Below, piece after piece: positions 27,123 through 35,694 of a stretch of 64,000 bases of DNA (position 1 is the stretch's first letter; every line of letters begins with the position of its first letter). This DNA comes from Hartmannibacter diazotrophicus. Its GTDB lineage: Bacteria > Pseudomonadota > Alphaproteobacteria > Rhizobiales > Pleomorphomonadaceae. Location of the stretch: contig NZ_LT960614.1 in the NCBI RefSeq assembly GCF_900231165.1, positions 1,548,550 to 1,612,549 on the forward strand. Reading direction: 5' to 3'. The position numbers were made by a program, and so were the translations under genes. The notes below the pieces were generated by a model. That model saw nothing but the letters and a program-made list of their open reading frames with translations. It was not told the DNA's origin and did no database searches.

Positions 27123-27170
27123 ATGAACACGACGTCGGCTCGGAATGTGTGGTGGTGGCGGTCCGCTTGA
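27123..27170 (+). CDS. trpL: trp leader peptide (three consecutive Trp codons)
   Basis: A 15-codon frame, MNTTSARNVWWWRSA, with TGG TGG TGG at 27150-27158. It has no Shine-Dalgarno sequence, and the predicted transcription start coincides with its ATG, so it is probably translated as a leaderless message. Ribosome stalling at the Trp codons when charged tRNA-Trp is scarce should favour the antiterminator. In S. meliloti the 14-residue homologue (peTrpL) also acts in trans in antibiotic response. It lies 150 nt before trpE(G). Confidence 0.85.
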   Translation: MNTTSARNVWWWRSA

Positions 27171-27243
27171 GCGGCCGAACACGCACGTCTTGAGTGCGAG
27201 GTTTGACGAAGGCCGCTCCCGACCACGGAGCCGGCCTTTTTTG
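27123..27243 (+). ncRNA. rnTrpL: rnTrpL-type attenuator RNA
   Basis: Three alternative pairings are visible. Region 1 (GGTCCGC, 27160-27166) pairs with GCGGCC (27171-27176). GAGCGGCC (27169-27176) pairs perfectly with GGCCGCTC (27211-27218) as antiterminator. AAGGCCGCTCC (27209-27219) pairs with GGAGCCGGCCTT (27227-27238, one bulge) and is followed by six T, forming the terminator. When Trp is plentiful the terminated about 120-nt RNA is released. In S. meliloti this RNA, rnTrpL, regulates other mRNAs in trans. Confidence 0.85.
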
Positions 27244-27320
27244 TTGTCTGAAGGGCGTCTCCGGGGTCGGAGCAGGGCAGAACACAAGAAGCCGGCCAAG
27301 GCCCGGCCCGGTGGAGTAAC

Positions 27321-29534
27321 GTGACGATGATGACGCGCGAGGAAAGCTTTACGACCGCCGGCGGGATCTCCGCCGTGCGGCGTCCGCACGAGGTGCCCTA
27401 CAAGGACGCCGCGCTGGAGTATGTCGACATGCTCGACACCCGGCGCGGCGTGGTGCTCTCCTCCAACTACGAATATCCGGGGCGCTACACCCGCTCCGAC
27501 ATGGCCTTCGTCAACCCGCCGGTCGCGCTGACCGCGCGGGGGCGCCATGTCGTCATCGAGGTGCTGAATGCGCGCGGTCACGTTCTCCTGCCGGCGATAG
27601 CGGCCGCGCTCGAAGGCGCCGAGGAGCTTGCATCCTTCTCGGCCGGCAAGGACCGTATCGAACTGACGGTGAAGCTGCCCGGGGGGCGGTTCCCGGAAGA
27701 GGAGCGCTCCCGCCAGCCGTCCGTCTTCTCGGTGATCCGCCGCATCATCGCGGCCTTCAAATGCGACGAGGATTCCGTCCTCGGCCTCTACGGCGCATTC
27801 GGCTACGATCTCGCCTTCCAGTTCGAGCCGATTGAGTTCCGCCTGCCGCGTCCGGACGACCAGCGCGATCTGGTGCTTTACCTGCCCGACGAGATCCTGA
27901 TCGTCGACCACTACCGCGCCGCGGCGACCGTCTATGCCTACGACTTCACGGTGAATGGCACGTCGACCGAGGGCCTTCCGCGCGACGGCAAGGAGTCGCC
28001 CTTTTCGCAGGCGACCCGGATCCCGGGGCGGGGCGACCATGAGCCCGGCGAATATGCCGCCTCGGTTGCCAAGGCGGTCGAGTACTTCAAGCGCGGCGAT
28101 CTCTTCGAGGTCGTGCCCGGCCAGACCTTCTACGAGCGCCCGTCGGCGCCGCCGTCGGCCATTTCCCGCAAGCTGCAGCAGATCAATCCCTCGCCCTACG
28201 GCTTCATGTTCAACCTCGGCGAAAACGAGTTTCTCGTCGGTGCCTCGCCGGAAATGTTCGTGCGCGTCACCAATGGCCGCCGGGTCGAGACCTGCCCGAT
28301 TTCCGGCACCATCAAGCGCGGCCGCAACGCCATCGAGGACGAGCAGCAGATCCTGACGCTGCTCAATTCCAACAAGGACCGGGCGGAGCTGACCATGTGC
28401 TCCGACGTCGACCGCAACGACAAGAGCCGCATCTGCGAGCCGGGGTCGGTGAAGGTCCTCGGCCGCCGCCAGATCGAGATGTATTCGCGGTTGATCCACA
28501 CCGTCGACCATATCGAGGGCCGGCTGCGCGAAGGGCTCGACGGCCTCGACGCTTTCCTCTCCCACGCCTGGGCGGTGACGGTGACCGGCGCGCCGAAGCG
28601 CTGGGCGATGGAATTCATCGAGCAGCACGAAAAGTCCGCCCGCGCCTGGTACGGCGGCGCCGTCGGCGCTCTGCTCTTCAACGGCGATCTCAACACCGGT
28701 CTGACGCTACGTACCGTCCGCCTCAAGGACGGAATCGCCGAGGTGCGCGCCGGCGCGACGCTGCTCTACGATTCCGATCCTATGGCCGAGGAACAGGAGA
28801 CCGAGCTCAAGGCCTCCGCCATGATCACGGCGATCCGCGAGGCGGGAACCGTCAAGGATGCGCCGCTGACCAACGGGCCGGCGACGATCGGGGAGGGGCT
28901 CAAGATCCTCCTCGTCGACCACGAGGACAGCTTCGTCCATACTCTGGCGAACTACTTTCGCCAGACCGGCGCCCATGTCGTGACGGAGCGCGCCGCCAAG
29001 GGCGTTGGCTTCGACGTTGCCGAGCTCGACCGCCTGAAGCCCGATCTTCTGGTCATGTCGCCCGGCCCCGGCAATCCGAAGGACTTCCTGTGTACCCGCA
29101 CGATCGCGGCGGCGCGCGAGCGGGGCATTCCGATCTTCGGCGTCTGCCTCGGCCTGCAGGCGATCGCCGAATCCTTCGGTGCGACCCTTGGCCAGCTCGA
29201 CATCCCGGTCCATGGCAAGCCGTCGCCGGTCGCGGTCGAAACGACCGGCCTTTTCGCTGGTTTGCCGGAGGAGATCATCATCGGCCGCTATCATTCGCTG
29301 CATGCCAGGCCGGAAACGCTTCCCGAGGAAATCCGCGTCACCGGCCGCACCGAGGACGGTATCGTGATGGCGATCGAACATGCGAGCGAGCCCATCGCGG
29401 CGGTTCAGTTTCACCCGGAATCGATCATGTCGCTCGGCGACGATGCGGGTCATGTGATCGTGGAAAATGCCGTGCGTCATCTGGTGCTGGCTCGCCGTAA
29501 CCGGGCGGACGAAGGCGCAAAGCGGGTGTCGTAG
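27321..29534 (+). CDS. trpE(G): Anthranilate synthase, fused TrpE-TrpG
   Basis: A 737-residue fusion that makes anthranilate from chorismate and glutamine, the first step of tryptophan synthesis. The TrpE part spans residues 1 to about 520 ([10 protein letters not shown] feedback-site region, [21 protein letters not shown]). The glutamine amidotransferase part follows, with nucleophile Cys609 in FGVCLGLQ and His698/Glu700 in FHPES. The fusion is typical of Hyphomicrobiales. GGAG lies 4 nt before GTG 27321 and 10 nt before ATG 27327, and the latter may be the real start. It is controlled by the trpL attenuator and followed by a hairpin. Confidence 0.95.
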   Translation: MTMMTREESFTTAGGISAVRRPHEVPYKDAALEYVDMLDTRRGVVLSSNYEYPGRYTRSDMAFVNPPVALTARGRHVVIEVLNARGHVLLPAIAAALEGAEELASFSAGKDRIELTVKLPGGRFPEEERSRQPSVFSVIRRIIAAFKCDEDSVLGLYGAFGYDLAFQFEPIEFRLPRPDDQRDLVLYLPDEILIVDHYRAAATVYAYDFTVNGTSTEGLPRDGKESPFSQATRIPGRGDHEPGEYAASVAKAVEYFKRGDLFEVVPGQTFYERPSAPPSAISRKLQQINPSPYGFMFNLGENEFLVGASPEMFVRVTNGRRVETCPISGTIKRGRNAIEDEQQILTLLNSNKDRAELTMCSDVDRNDKSRICEPGSVKVLGRRQIEMYSRLIHTVDHIEGRLREGLDGLDAFLSHAWAVTVTGAPKRWAMEFIEQHEKSARAWYGGAVGALLFNGDLNTGLTLRTVRLKDGIAEVRAGATLLYDSDPMAEEQETELKASAMITAIREAGTVKDAPLTNGPATIGEGLKILLVDHEDSFVHTLANYFRQTGAHVVTERAAKGVGFDVAELDRLKPDLLVMSPGPGNPKDFLCTRTIAAARERGIPIFGVCLGLQAIAESFGATLGQLDIPVHGKPSPVAVETTGLFAGLPEEIIIGRYHSLHARPETLPEEIRVTGRTEDGIVMAIEHASEPIAAVQFHPESIMSLGDDAGHVIVENAVRHLVLARRNRADEGAKRVS

Positions 29535-29567
29535 CCGATCCCTGGAGACTTGGTTTTTGGCTGGAAC

Positions 29568-29594
29568 GGGCCGCGATCATCACGATCGCGGCCC
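29568..29594 (+). terminator. Hairpin after trpE(G)
   Basis: An 11-bp perfect stem (GGGCCGCGATC and its complement) around loop ATCAC, 34 nt after the stop. Only a weak T-stretch (GATCTTGTG) follows, so termination is likely but not certain. Confidence 0.6.
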
Positions 29595-29626
29595 GATCTT
29601 GTGATTGGGCTTTGATACATGGCGAT

Positions 29627-29651
29627 GGAATAAACAGGCGCGTGCGGTGTT
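29627..29651 (+). promoter_or_regulatory. Putative ECF-sigma promoter before the YceI gene
   Basis: GGAATA-N11-GCGGTGTT. The same two blocks with the same 11-nt spacer occur before the next gene at 30303-30327, while the spacer sequences differ. GGAAT-type -35 elements are typical of ECF sigma factors, and an ECF gene lies 1.1 kb downstream in the same cluster. It begins 84 nt before the YceI start codon. Confidence 0.65.
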
Positions 29652-29710
29652 CTGGGACCTGACTACGGAACCCTGCCTGCAAGGGCGAACACGCAAAAGG
29701 AACGATCACC

Positions 29711-30280
29711 ATGCGCATCCAATATTTCGCTGCAAGCCTTCTGGTGGCCGCGGCCGTCCTGCCAGCCAATGCCGAAACGCTTGACGTCGCCCCGGGCCGC
29801 TATGCCATCGACTCCTCCTCGCAGATCCATTTTTCCGTCGGGCAAATCGGCGGCGGAGGCATCGAGGGCACTTTCCAGCGCTTTCACGGCGTTTTCGATC
29901 TGCATCCGAAGGATATCGGTAAGTCGACGGTCGATTTCGTCCTCAATCCGGGAAGTGTCACGGCGGGAACGCCGGTCATCGAGAATTTCCTCAAGTCCGG
30001 TGTCGTCTTCGACGTGGCGGACTACCCCGACATCACCTTTCGGTCGACCCGCGTGACACAGACCGGCGATACGACGGCCAAAATCGAAGGCACTCTGACG
30101 GCGAAGGGGCACACCTACCCCCAGACCTTCGATGCGACGCTTGTCAGCGCCAAGGGCTCGACGCTGGCTTTCCACGTCGTGGGCCAAATCCGGCGCGGCT
30201 ATTACGACATGGAAATCGGCGCCCCGATCTATTCGACGGTCGTCGATCTCGACATGGTGATGAACGGTCGCCGGCAATAG
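29711..30280 (+). CDS. YceI-family periplasmic protein
   Basis: A 189-residue secreted protein with signal peptide MRIQYFAASLLVAAAVLPANAE. The YceI lipocalin-like beta-barrel is clear: YAIDSSSQIHFSVGQIGG, FQRFHGVFDLHPKDI, FDVADYPDITFRSTRV and GTLTAKGHTYPQTFDATL. Family members bind isoprenoid quinones or other amphiphiles in the periplasm and are often linked to cytochrome b561, as here. AAAGGAACGATCACC precedes the ATG. It has its own copy of the putative ECF promoter. Confidence 0.9.
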   Translation: MRIQYFAASLLVAAAVLPANAETLDVAPGRYAIDSSSQIHFSVGQIGGGGIEGTFQRFHGVFDLHPKDIGKSTVDFVLNPGSVTAGTPVIENFLKSGVVFDVADYPDITFRSTRVTQTGDTTAKIEGTLTAKGHTYPQTFDATLVSAKGSTLAFHVVGQIRRGYYDMEIGAPIYSTVVDLDMVMNGRRQ

Positions 30281-30302
30281 CCGAAAATAATATCCGGGCC
30301 CG

Positions 30303-30327
30303 GGAATAGAATTGTCCGGGCGGTGTT
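30303..30327 (+). promoter_or_regulatory. Putative ECF-sigma promoter before the Yx(FWY)xxD gene
   Basis: The second copy of GGAATA-N11-GCGGTGTT, with a spacer unrelated to the first. It begins 78 nt before the start codon, nearly the same distance as the first copy. It would also drive the sigma and anti-sigma genes, giving autoregulation. Confidence 0.65.
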
Positions 30328-30380
30328 TTCCTTCATGACGGCCGGCAGTCGAGCCGTCCAGGAAAACAAGGAACGTCACG

Positions 30381-30776
30381 ATGCTTACCCGAATGCTGGC
30401 CGTGCTCGCCGCCGCGACCGTCCTGTCCACCATGCCGGCGTCCGCCGAAGACTATGCCGCTGGGGCCGTCAAGACCATGATGACGGACAAGGGCGACGTC
30501 CTCGTCGGCGAAGGCGGCATGACGCTTTACGTCTTCGACAAGGACGCCAAGGGCCAGTCCAACTGCTATGGCGAATGCGCCGTTCTGTGGCCGCCGTTCA
30601 TTGCCGTCAAGGGTGCGAGCGCTGACGGCGAATTCACGCTCGTTTCCCGCAAGGACGGCATGAAGCAGTGGGCCTATGACGGCAAGCCTCTGTATTTTTG
30701 GCAGAAGGACAAGAAGCCCGGCGATACGACTGGCGATGGCGTCAAGGGCGTGTGGCACGTCGTGAAGGACAACTGA
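30381..30776 (+). CDS. Secreted protein with Yx(FWY)xxD motifs (COG4315 type)
   Basis: A 131-residue protein with signal peptide MLTRMLAVLAAATVLSTMPASAE. It carries two copies of the family motif: YVFDKD in LYVFDKDAKGQSNCYGECA and YFWQKD in PLYFWQKDKKPGD. It also has the conserved CYGECAVLWPP, where the cysteine pair may form a disulfide. The family is secreted, often beside ECF sigma factors, and of unknown function. AAGGAACGTCACG precedes the ATG. The sigma gene starts 5 nt after its stop. Confidence 0.88.
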   Translation: MLTRMLAVLAAATVLSTMPASAEDYAAGAVKTMMTDKGDVLVGEGGMTLYVFDKDAKGQSNCYGECAVLWPPFIAVKGASADGEFTLVSRKDGMKQWAYDGKPLYFWQKDKKPGDTTGDGVKGVWHVVKDN

Positions 30777-30781
30777 CGATC

Positions 30782-31288
30782 ATGTCGGACTATCTGGACG
30801 AGGTCATGGCCAGCGTACCCGCCCTGAGGCGCTATGCGCGCGCGCTGACGCATGACGCCGAGCGCGCCGATGATCTCGTCCAGGACTGTCTGGAGCGGGC
30901 CGTGCGCCGCCAGAGCTTCTGGCGGCCGACCGGCCCGCTCAAGGCCTGGCTCTTCAAGGTTCTGGTGAACATCTATCGCAACGACTTGCGCCGCGAGCGG
31001 CGCCGTCCGGCGGCCGAGCCGATCGAGACGATGACGGTCGAGCCGCATGTGCCCGAAAGCCAGACCGGTCAACTCGCTCTCGCCGACATGGCAAGAGCGA
31101 TGCAACAGCTCGCGCCGGAGCAACGCGAGGCGCTGCTGCTTGTCGTTCTGGAGGGGCTGAGCTATGCCGAGGCGGCGGAGGTGCTCGATATTCCGATCGG
31201 CACGCTCATGTCGCGGATCGGCCGCGCGCGGGCGGCGCTTCGCGCCTCTTCGGAGGGAACGGTGCGCAGGTTGAGGTCGGTGAAATGA
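30782..31288 (+). CDS. ECF (extracytoplasmic function) sigma factor
   Basis: A 168-residue sigma factor with only regions 2 and 4. Region 2: LRRYARALTHDAERADDLVQDCLERAV and KAWLFKVLVNIYRNDLRRERR. Region 4: LAPEQREALLLVVLEGLSYAEAAEVLDIPIGTLMSRIGRAR. The start MSDYLDEV is chosen; the longer frame overlaps the preceding gene. Its stop overlaps the anti-sigma ATG (ATGA), the normal arrangement. It probably transcribes from the two GGAATA-N11-GCGGTGTT sites upstream. The inducing signal is unknown; redox or envelope stress is a guess from the target genes. Confidence 0.93.
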   Translation: MSDYLDEVMASVPALRRYARALTHDAERADDLVQDCLERAVRRQSFWRPTGPLKAWLFKVLVNIYRNDLRRERRRPAAEPIETMTVEPHVPESQTGQLALADMARAMQQLAPEQREALLLVVLEGLSYAEAAEVLDIPIGTLMSRIGRARAALRASSEGTVRRLRSVK

Positions 31289-32058
31289 GCGGCGAGAAGA
31301 ATTCCGTCAACGAGACCGACCTGATGGCCTATGTCGACGGCCAGCTCGATGACGAGCGGCGGCGCATCGTCGAGGAGCATCTGACCCATAATGCCGAAGA
31401 CGCCGCGGCCGTGGCTCGCTGGCGCCGGCAGAACGAGGCGATTGCCGCGCTTTATGCGCCGGCAGCAGGCGAAGTCGTTCCCGAACGCCTTGATGTCCGA
31501 AGAATGTCCGCCGAGCGTCACTGGTCGGCGCCGCGGTTGGCAGGATTTGCTGCGGCTGCCGCCGTCGTCTTTGCTCTTGGAAGCCTCTCCGGCTGGTTCG
31601 TCCGAGGCGACCTTGGGCCGGTTTCCGGCGGTCAGGCCGGGCTCGTCGCGGAAGCGGTTGCCGCGCACAGCCTCTATTCGGGCGAGGTGCTGCATCCGGT
31701 CGAGGTCAAGGCGACGCAGGAGCAGCATCTGTCGACCTGGCTCTCCAAGCGTCTCGACCGGCCGTTGAACATCCCAGATCTCAGGACGCAGGGTTTCAGC
31801 CTCGTCGGGGGACGCCTGTTGCCGGCCGGCAGCAAGCCCGCCGCCCAGTTCATGTACGAGGACGAAAAGGGCCGGCGCATCACACTCTATATCGTGCCGG
31901 CCAGCAACGAGCGCGAGACGGCCTTCCACTATGAGAAGTTCGATGAGTTGGAAGCCTTCTTCTGGAAGGACATCCACATCGACTGCGCGATGGTGGGCAA
32001 CCTGCCGCGTGAGGAATTGCACCAGATATCGCTCGACGCCTATGCGCAATTGAGCTGA
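31285..32058 (+). CDS. Membrane-bound anti-sigma factor
   Basis: A 257-residue protein. The N-terminal part (DLMAYVDGQLDDERRRIVEEHL) is the usual anti-sigma helix bundle, here without the HxxxCxxC zinc motif. A single membrane span (FAAAAAVVFALGSLSGWFV, about residues 88-106) leads to a 150-residue periplasmic domain (GFSLVGGRLLPAGSKPAAQFMYEDEKGRRITLYI) resembling the sensor domain of ChrR/RsiW-like transmembrane anti-sigma factors. It overlaps the sigma gene by 4 nt and should hold it at the membrane until a periplasmic signal arrives. Confidence 0.9.
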   Translation: MSGEKNSVNETDLMAYVDGQLDDERRRIVEEHLTHNAEDAAAVARWRRQNEAIAALYAPAAGEVVPERLDVRRMSAERHWSAPRLAGFAAAAAVVFALGSLSGWFVRGDLGPVSGGQAGLVAEAVAAHSLYSGEVLHPVEVKATQEQHLSTWLSKRLDRPLNIPDLRTQGFSLVGGRLLPAGSKPAAQFMYEDEKGRRITLYIVPASNERETAFHYEKFDELEAFFWKDIHIDCAMVGNLPREELHQISLDAYAQLS

Positions 32059-32102
32059 GCGGGGAAGCCAGCGGCGACCCGCTCGCAGCCAGGAGAAAAT
32101 CC

Positions 32103-32666
32103 ATGATCCGCAACGGTCAGGCCACCTATGGCTGGGGCAGCATTCTGCTTCATTGGTCGATCGCGCTACTGTTTCTGCTCCAGCTGGCGCTTGGCGTCGT
32201 CATGACCCGTGTCGGCAACGATCCGGGCCTCCAGTTCAACCTCTACCAGTGGCACAAGTCCTTCGGATTCCTCATCCTGCTGCTGGCCGCCGTCCGCCTG
32301 CTGTGGGTTCTCGCCAACCCGGCGCCCCGGCCGCTCGGCACCGAGGACTGGCGCGAAATCCTGCTCGCCCGGTTGGTCAAGATCGCGTTGCTGCTCCTGA
32401 CGCTGGCCATCCCGCTGCTTGGCTGGGCCGTCGTATCGGCATCGCCGCTGCGGATCCCGTCCTATCCCTTCGATCTCGTCGTGATCCCGAATTTGCCGGT
32501 CACCCCATCCGACGCGCTGGAGCATTTTCTGGCCCGGTGGCACGCCCTGCTCGCCTATGGCACGACGGCGATCGTCGTGCTCCATGTTGCGGCGGCCCTG
32601 CGGCACCACTTCCTGCTGAGAGACGGTACGCTGGTTCGCATGCTCGTCAGCCGGATGGGACGGTAG
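32103..32666 (+). CDS. Cytochrome b561 family protein
   Basis: A 187-residue inner-membrane dihaem cytochrome with four spans. Candidate haem ligands are histidines in ILLHWSIALLF, LYQWHKSFGFL, LARWHALLAYG and VVLHVAAALRHHF. The family moves electrons between quinones and periplasmic partners and often sits beside YceI genes. AGGAGAAAATCC precedes the ATG, 44 nt after the anti-sigma gene, so it is likely cotranscribed. Its stop is 27 nt from the convergent argE. Confidence 0.92.
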   Translation: MIRNGQATYGWGSILLHWSIALLFLLQLALGVVMTRVGNDPGLQFNLYQWHKSFGFLILLLAAVRLLWVLANPAPRPLGTEDWREILLARLVKIALLLLTLAIPLLGWAVVSASPLRIPSYPFDLVVIPNLPVTPSDALEHFLARWHALLAYGTTAIVVLHVAAALRHHFLLRDGTLVRMLVSRMGR

Positions 32667-32693
32667 GCGTTTCGTTTCCGGTCCGCTTTCGGC

Positions 32694-33857
32694 TCAGCCG
32701 TCGCAGGCCTTTTCCGCCAGCCGCTCGATGAAGGCCGCGCATTTTTCCAGCTCGGAGATCGCAATGAACTCGTCGGGCTTGTGCGCCTCGCCAATTGAGC
32801 CGGGCCCGACGACAACGGTGGGAATGCCCGCTTCATCGAAAAGCCCCGCCTCGGTGCCGTAGGCGACCTTGGCGTGATCGTTACGCCCGGCGAGCCGCTT
32901 GGCCAGCCGCGTCACCTCCGCATCCGGCTCGGTATCGAGGCCGGGAAAGGCCGAGGTGATCTCGAAGTCGATGCCAGCTTCTGGATGGCGCATGCGCATC
33001 TCGGGAACCAGCACCTCGCGGGCGTAGACCTCGATTTCCTGCAGCAGCGCGTCGGCATCCTGGCGCGGCAGGGCGCGGATCTCGAAGGTGAACTGGCACT
33101 CGTCGGGCACAATATTCAGCACCGTGCCGCCGCTGATCGTGCCGACATGGGTCGTCGTCACCGGCACGTCGAAGAGCGCGTCGGATGGCCCGCGCGCCAA
33201 CTGGGCGCCAACCTCGCCGATCTTGCCGATCAGCCTTGCCGCATATTCGACCGCGTTGACGCCATGCGGTGCGAGCGAGGAGTGGCAGGAAAGACCGGTG
33301 ACCGTGACCCGCAGCGAGCGTTTGGCCTTGTGGGCCGTCACCACCTGCATTTCGGTCGGTTCGCCGACGAAACAGGCGAGCGGCAGGAGAGGGCGGGACT
33401 TCAGCGCGTCGATCAGACCGCGCACGCCGATGCAGCCGACCTCCTCGTCATAGGAAAAGGCGAGGTGGATCGGCGTCTTGAGCGGCTTGCTCTTCAGCAT
33501 CGGAACGGCGGCGAGGCAGACGGCGAGAAAGCCCTTCATGTCGCAGGCGCCGCGCCCATAGAGCTTGCCGCTTTCTTCCCTCAGCACAAACGGATCGCTG
33601 GACCACGGCTGGCCGTCGACCGGCACGACATCCGTATGGCCGGAGAGGATGTAGCCGGGAGCATCCGCCGGGCCGATTGTCGCGAAGAGGTTGGCCTTTT
33701 CTCCGGTCTCGTCATAGACGCGCTCGGAGTCAATCCCGTGCCGGCTAAGGTAGTCCTCGACCCAGGCGATGAGGTCGAGGTTGGAGTTTCGGCTTGTCGT
33801 GTCGAAGCCAACGAGCGTTTCCAGGATGGCCTTGGTGACGGCCGTGTCGATAGTCAT
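32694..33857 (-). CDS. argE: Acetylornithine deacetylase (ArgE, M20 family)
   Basis: A 387-residue cytosolic metallohydrolase that releases ornithine from N-acetylornithine. SGHTDVVPVDGQPW contains the first zinc His and catalytic Asp, GRGACDMKGFLA the bridging Asp, and SYDEEVGCIG the catalytic Glu/zinc Glu pair. The dimerisation domain has TTTHVGTISGGTVLNIVPDECQF. The start MTIDTAVT matches the rhizobial family; an upstream in-frame extension of 147 codons has no support. M20 relatives (succinyl-diaminopimelate desuccinylase) are less similar in these motifs. Confidence 0.85.
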   Translation of the reverse strand: MTIDTAVTKAILETLVGFDTTSRNSNLDLIAWVEDYLSRHGIDSERVYDETGEKANLFATIGPADAPGYILSGHTDVVPVDGQPWSSDPFVLREESGKLYGRGACDMKGFLAVCLAAVPMLKSKPLKTPIHLAFSYDEEVGCIGVRGLIDALKSRPLLPLACFVGEPTEMQVVTAHKAKRSLRVTVTGLSCHSSLAPHGVNAVEYAARLIGKIGEVGAQLARGPSDALFDVPVTTTHVGTISGGTVLNIVPDECQFTFEIRALPRQDADALLQEIEVYAREVLVPEMRMRHPEAGIDFEITSAFPGLDTEPDAEVTRLAKRLAGRNDHAKVAYGTEAGLFDEAGIPTVVVGPGSIGEAHKPDEFIAISELEKCAAFIERLAEKACDG

Positions 33858-34082
33858 TCCAAATCCGGATGCGTGAGGGGGAGGGCCTGACGGCGATTGG
33901 CGCATTGGGAGTCGACCCTTTGATAGCCGACTTTGCGGTGCGTCGTGAAGAACATCTCGGCTCAGCCATGGTCCATGCGGCACGCTGCTGCGTCTCTGTT
34001 CCCTCCAAAAAGACGAAAATGCCGAAATTATCGGCAGGCCGCCATTATGGGCGAATTTTTCGCTGGAATCATTCCAAGCCAC

Positions 34083-34114
34083 TTGACGTCGCAAAATTTT
34101 GACCGGATGATCAA
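34083..34114 (+). promoter_or_regulatory. preT promoter with overlapping RutR-like operator
   Basis: TTGACG, a 17-nt spacer and GATGAT resemble a sigma-70 promoter. TTGACCGGATGATCAA (34099-34114) matches TTGACCA-NN-TGGTCAA in 12 of 14 defined positions and covers the -10. It lies 187 bp before preT in the 443-bp gap 33858-34300, which otherwise shows nothing. Confidence 0.6.
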
Positions 34115-34300
34115 TGAAATTCGGCGCCAAGCAAAAATGCACTGCCGAGGGGAATTCTTGTTGATGCGCGGGGCCAGGCCGCCGCGCCGGTCTTGCGGGA
34201 ATGAGTGGGTGTTGCGTTCGGAGGCCTCGACGATTGTCGAGGTGGCTCGATGCCGCCGCGCGCCGTCTCGTCACCGCAAATCGCATGAGGAGGGACAATC

Positions 34301-35668
34301 ATGTCGACCAGACCTGACGTTGTGGCCGTGCGGTCCGAGCCCGATATCGCGGCCGGTCGGTTGCCGGCCGTCGAGATCGCCGCCAATTTCGCCGACATCC
34401 ATCCGCCTCTCAGTACTCATGAGGCGCTGGTCGCGGCGGACCGCTGCTATTTCTGTCACGACGCGCCCTGCCTGACGGCCTGTCCGACGTCGATCGACAT
34501 TCCACTCTTCATCCGCAAGATCATGACCGGCAATGTGGACGGCGCGGCGAAGACGATCTTCTCCTCCAACATTCTCGGCGGCATGTGCGCCCGCGTTTGC
34601 CCGACGGAAACGTTGTGCGAGGAAGCCTGCGTCCGCAACACGGCGGAAGAAAAGCCGGTGCAGATTGGTCTCCTGCAGCGCTATGCGACCGATCACTACA
34701 TGGCCGGCCACGCGACCTATGGCACCCGCAAGCCGGCGACCGGCAAAAAGGTCGCTGTCGTCGGGGCCGGCCCGGCGGGCCTTGCCTGCGCCCATGCCCT
34801 GGCGCTCGAGGGCCATGACGTCACGATCTTCGAGGCGCGGCCGAAGGCCGGCGGCCTCAACGAGCATGGCATCGCCGCCTACAAGACGACCGGCGATTTT
34901 GCGCAGGACGAGGTTGACTTCGTGCTCGCCATCGGCGGCATCACGATCGAGGCGGGCAAGGCGCTTGGCCGCGACATCATGCTCGCCGACCTCACCGCCA
35001 ATTACGATGCCGTGTTCCTCGGCATGGGGCTTCAGGGCGTCAATGCGCTCGGCCTTGCCGGCGAGGCCGGGGAAGGCGTTGTCGACGCGGTCGAGTGGAT
35101 CGAGGCGATGCGGCAGGCCGAAGACAAGGCAACCGTGCCCGTCGGACGCGCGGTCGTCGTCATCGGCGGCGGCATGACGGCGGTCGACGCCGCCGTGCAG
35201 GCCAAATTGCTCGGCGCCGAGGACGTCACCATCGTCTACCGCCGCGGCGAGGAGGCGATGAACGCCAGCCCATACGAGCGCGAGGTCGCCCGCAATGCCG
35301 GCGTCCTGATCCGCACTCACCTGGCGCCGTCGGCGCTCCTCGTCGAGGACGGGCAGGTGAGCGGCATCGAGCTTGAGCGCACCAGCATCGGAGCGGATGG
35401 AAAACTCGCTGGAACCGGCGAGAAACTGGTGCTTCCCGCCGATCAGGTGATGAAGGCGATTGGCCAGACCCTTGGCGACGCCACGCCTCTCGGCGGGGCG
35501 ATTGCGCTGGAGAAGGGCAAGATCAAGGTCGACGCGGAATTCCGCACTTCCGGCGCCAAGGTCTGGGCCGGCGGCGACTGCACCGGCCTAGGTGAGGACC
35601 TCACCGTCGTCGCGGTCGCGCAGGGCAAGGCCGCCGCGAAATCCATCAACGCCGCGCTGGCCGGCTGA
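34301..35668 (+). CDS. preT: NAD-dependent dihydropyrimidine dehydrogenase, PreT subunit
   Basis: A 455-residue flavoprotein of the glutamate-synthase beta-subunit family. The N-terminal domain carries Fe-S cysteines in CYFCHDAPCLTACP and CARVCPTETLCEEACV. The FAD site is VAVVGAGPAGLACAHALA (about residues 150-167) and the NAD site is VVVIGGGMTAVDAA. With PreA it reduces uracil and thymine to the dihydro forms, the first step of the reductive pathway. AGGAGGGACAATC precedes the ATG. preA follows 26 nt later. Confidence 0.93.
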   Translation: MSTRPDVVAVRSEPDIAAGRLPAVEIAANFADIHPPLSTHEALVAADRCYFCHDAPCLTACPTSIDIPLFIRKIMTGNVDGAAKTIFSSNILGGMCARVCPTETLCEEACVRNTAEEKPVQIGLLQRYATDHYMAGHATYGTRKPATGKKVAVVGAGPAGLACAHALALEGHDVTIFEARPKAGGLNEHGIAAYKTTGDFAQDEVDFVLAIGGITIEAGKALGRDIMLADLTANYDAVFLGMGLQGVNALGLAGEAGEGVVDAVEWIEAMRQAEDKATVPVGRAVVVIGGGMTAVDAAVQAKLLGAEDVTIVYRRGEEAMNASPYEREVARNAGVLIRTHLAPSALLVEDGQVSGIELERTSIGADGKLAGTGEKLVLPADQVMKAIGQTLGDATPLGGAIALEKGKIKVDAEFRTSGAKVWAGGDCTGLGEDLTVVAVAQGKAAAKSINAALAG

Positions 35669-35694
35669 CCGACGTTCGAAAGAGGAGACCCGTC

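Noticed and set aside
32694-34298. A 534-residue form of ArgE
   Set aside because: The 147-codon N-terminal extension has no M20 similarity and would cover the preT promoter region; ArgE starts at 33857.
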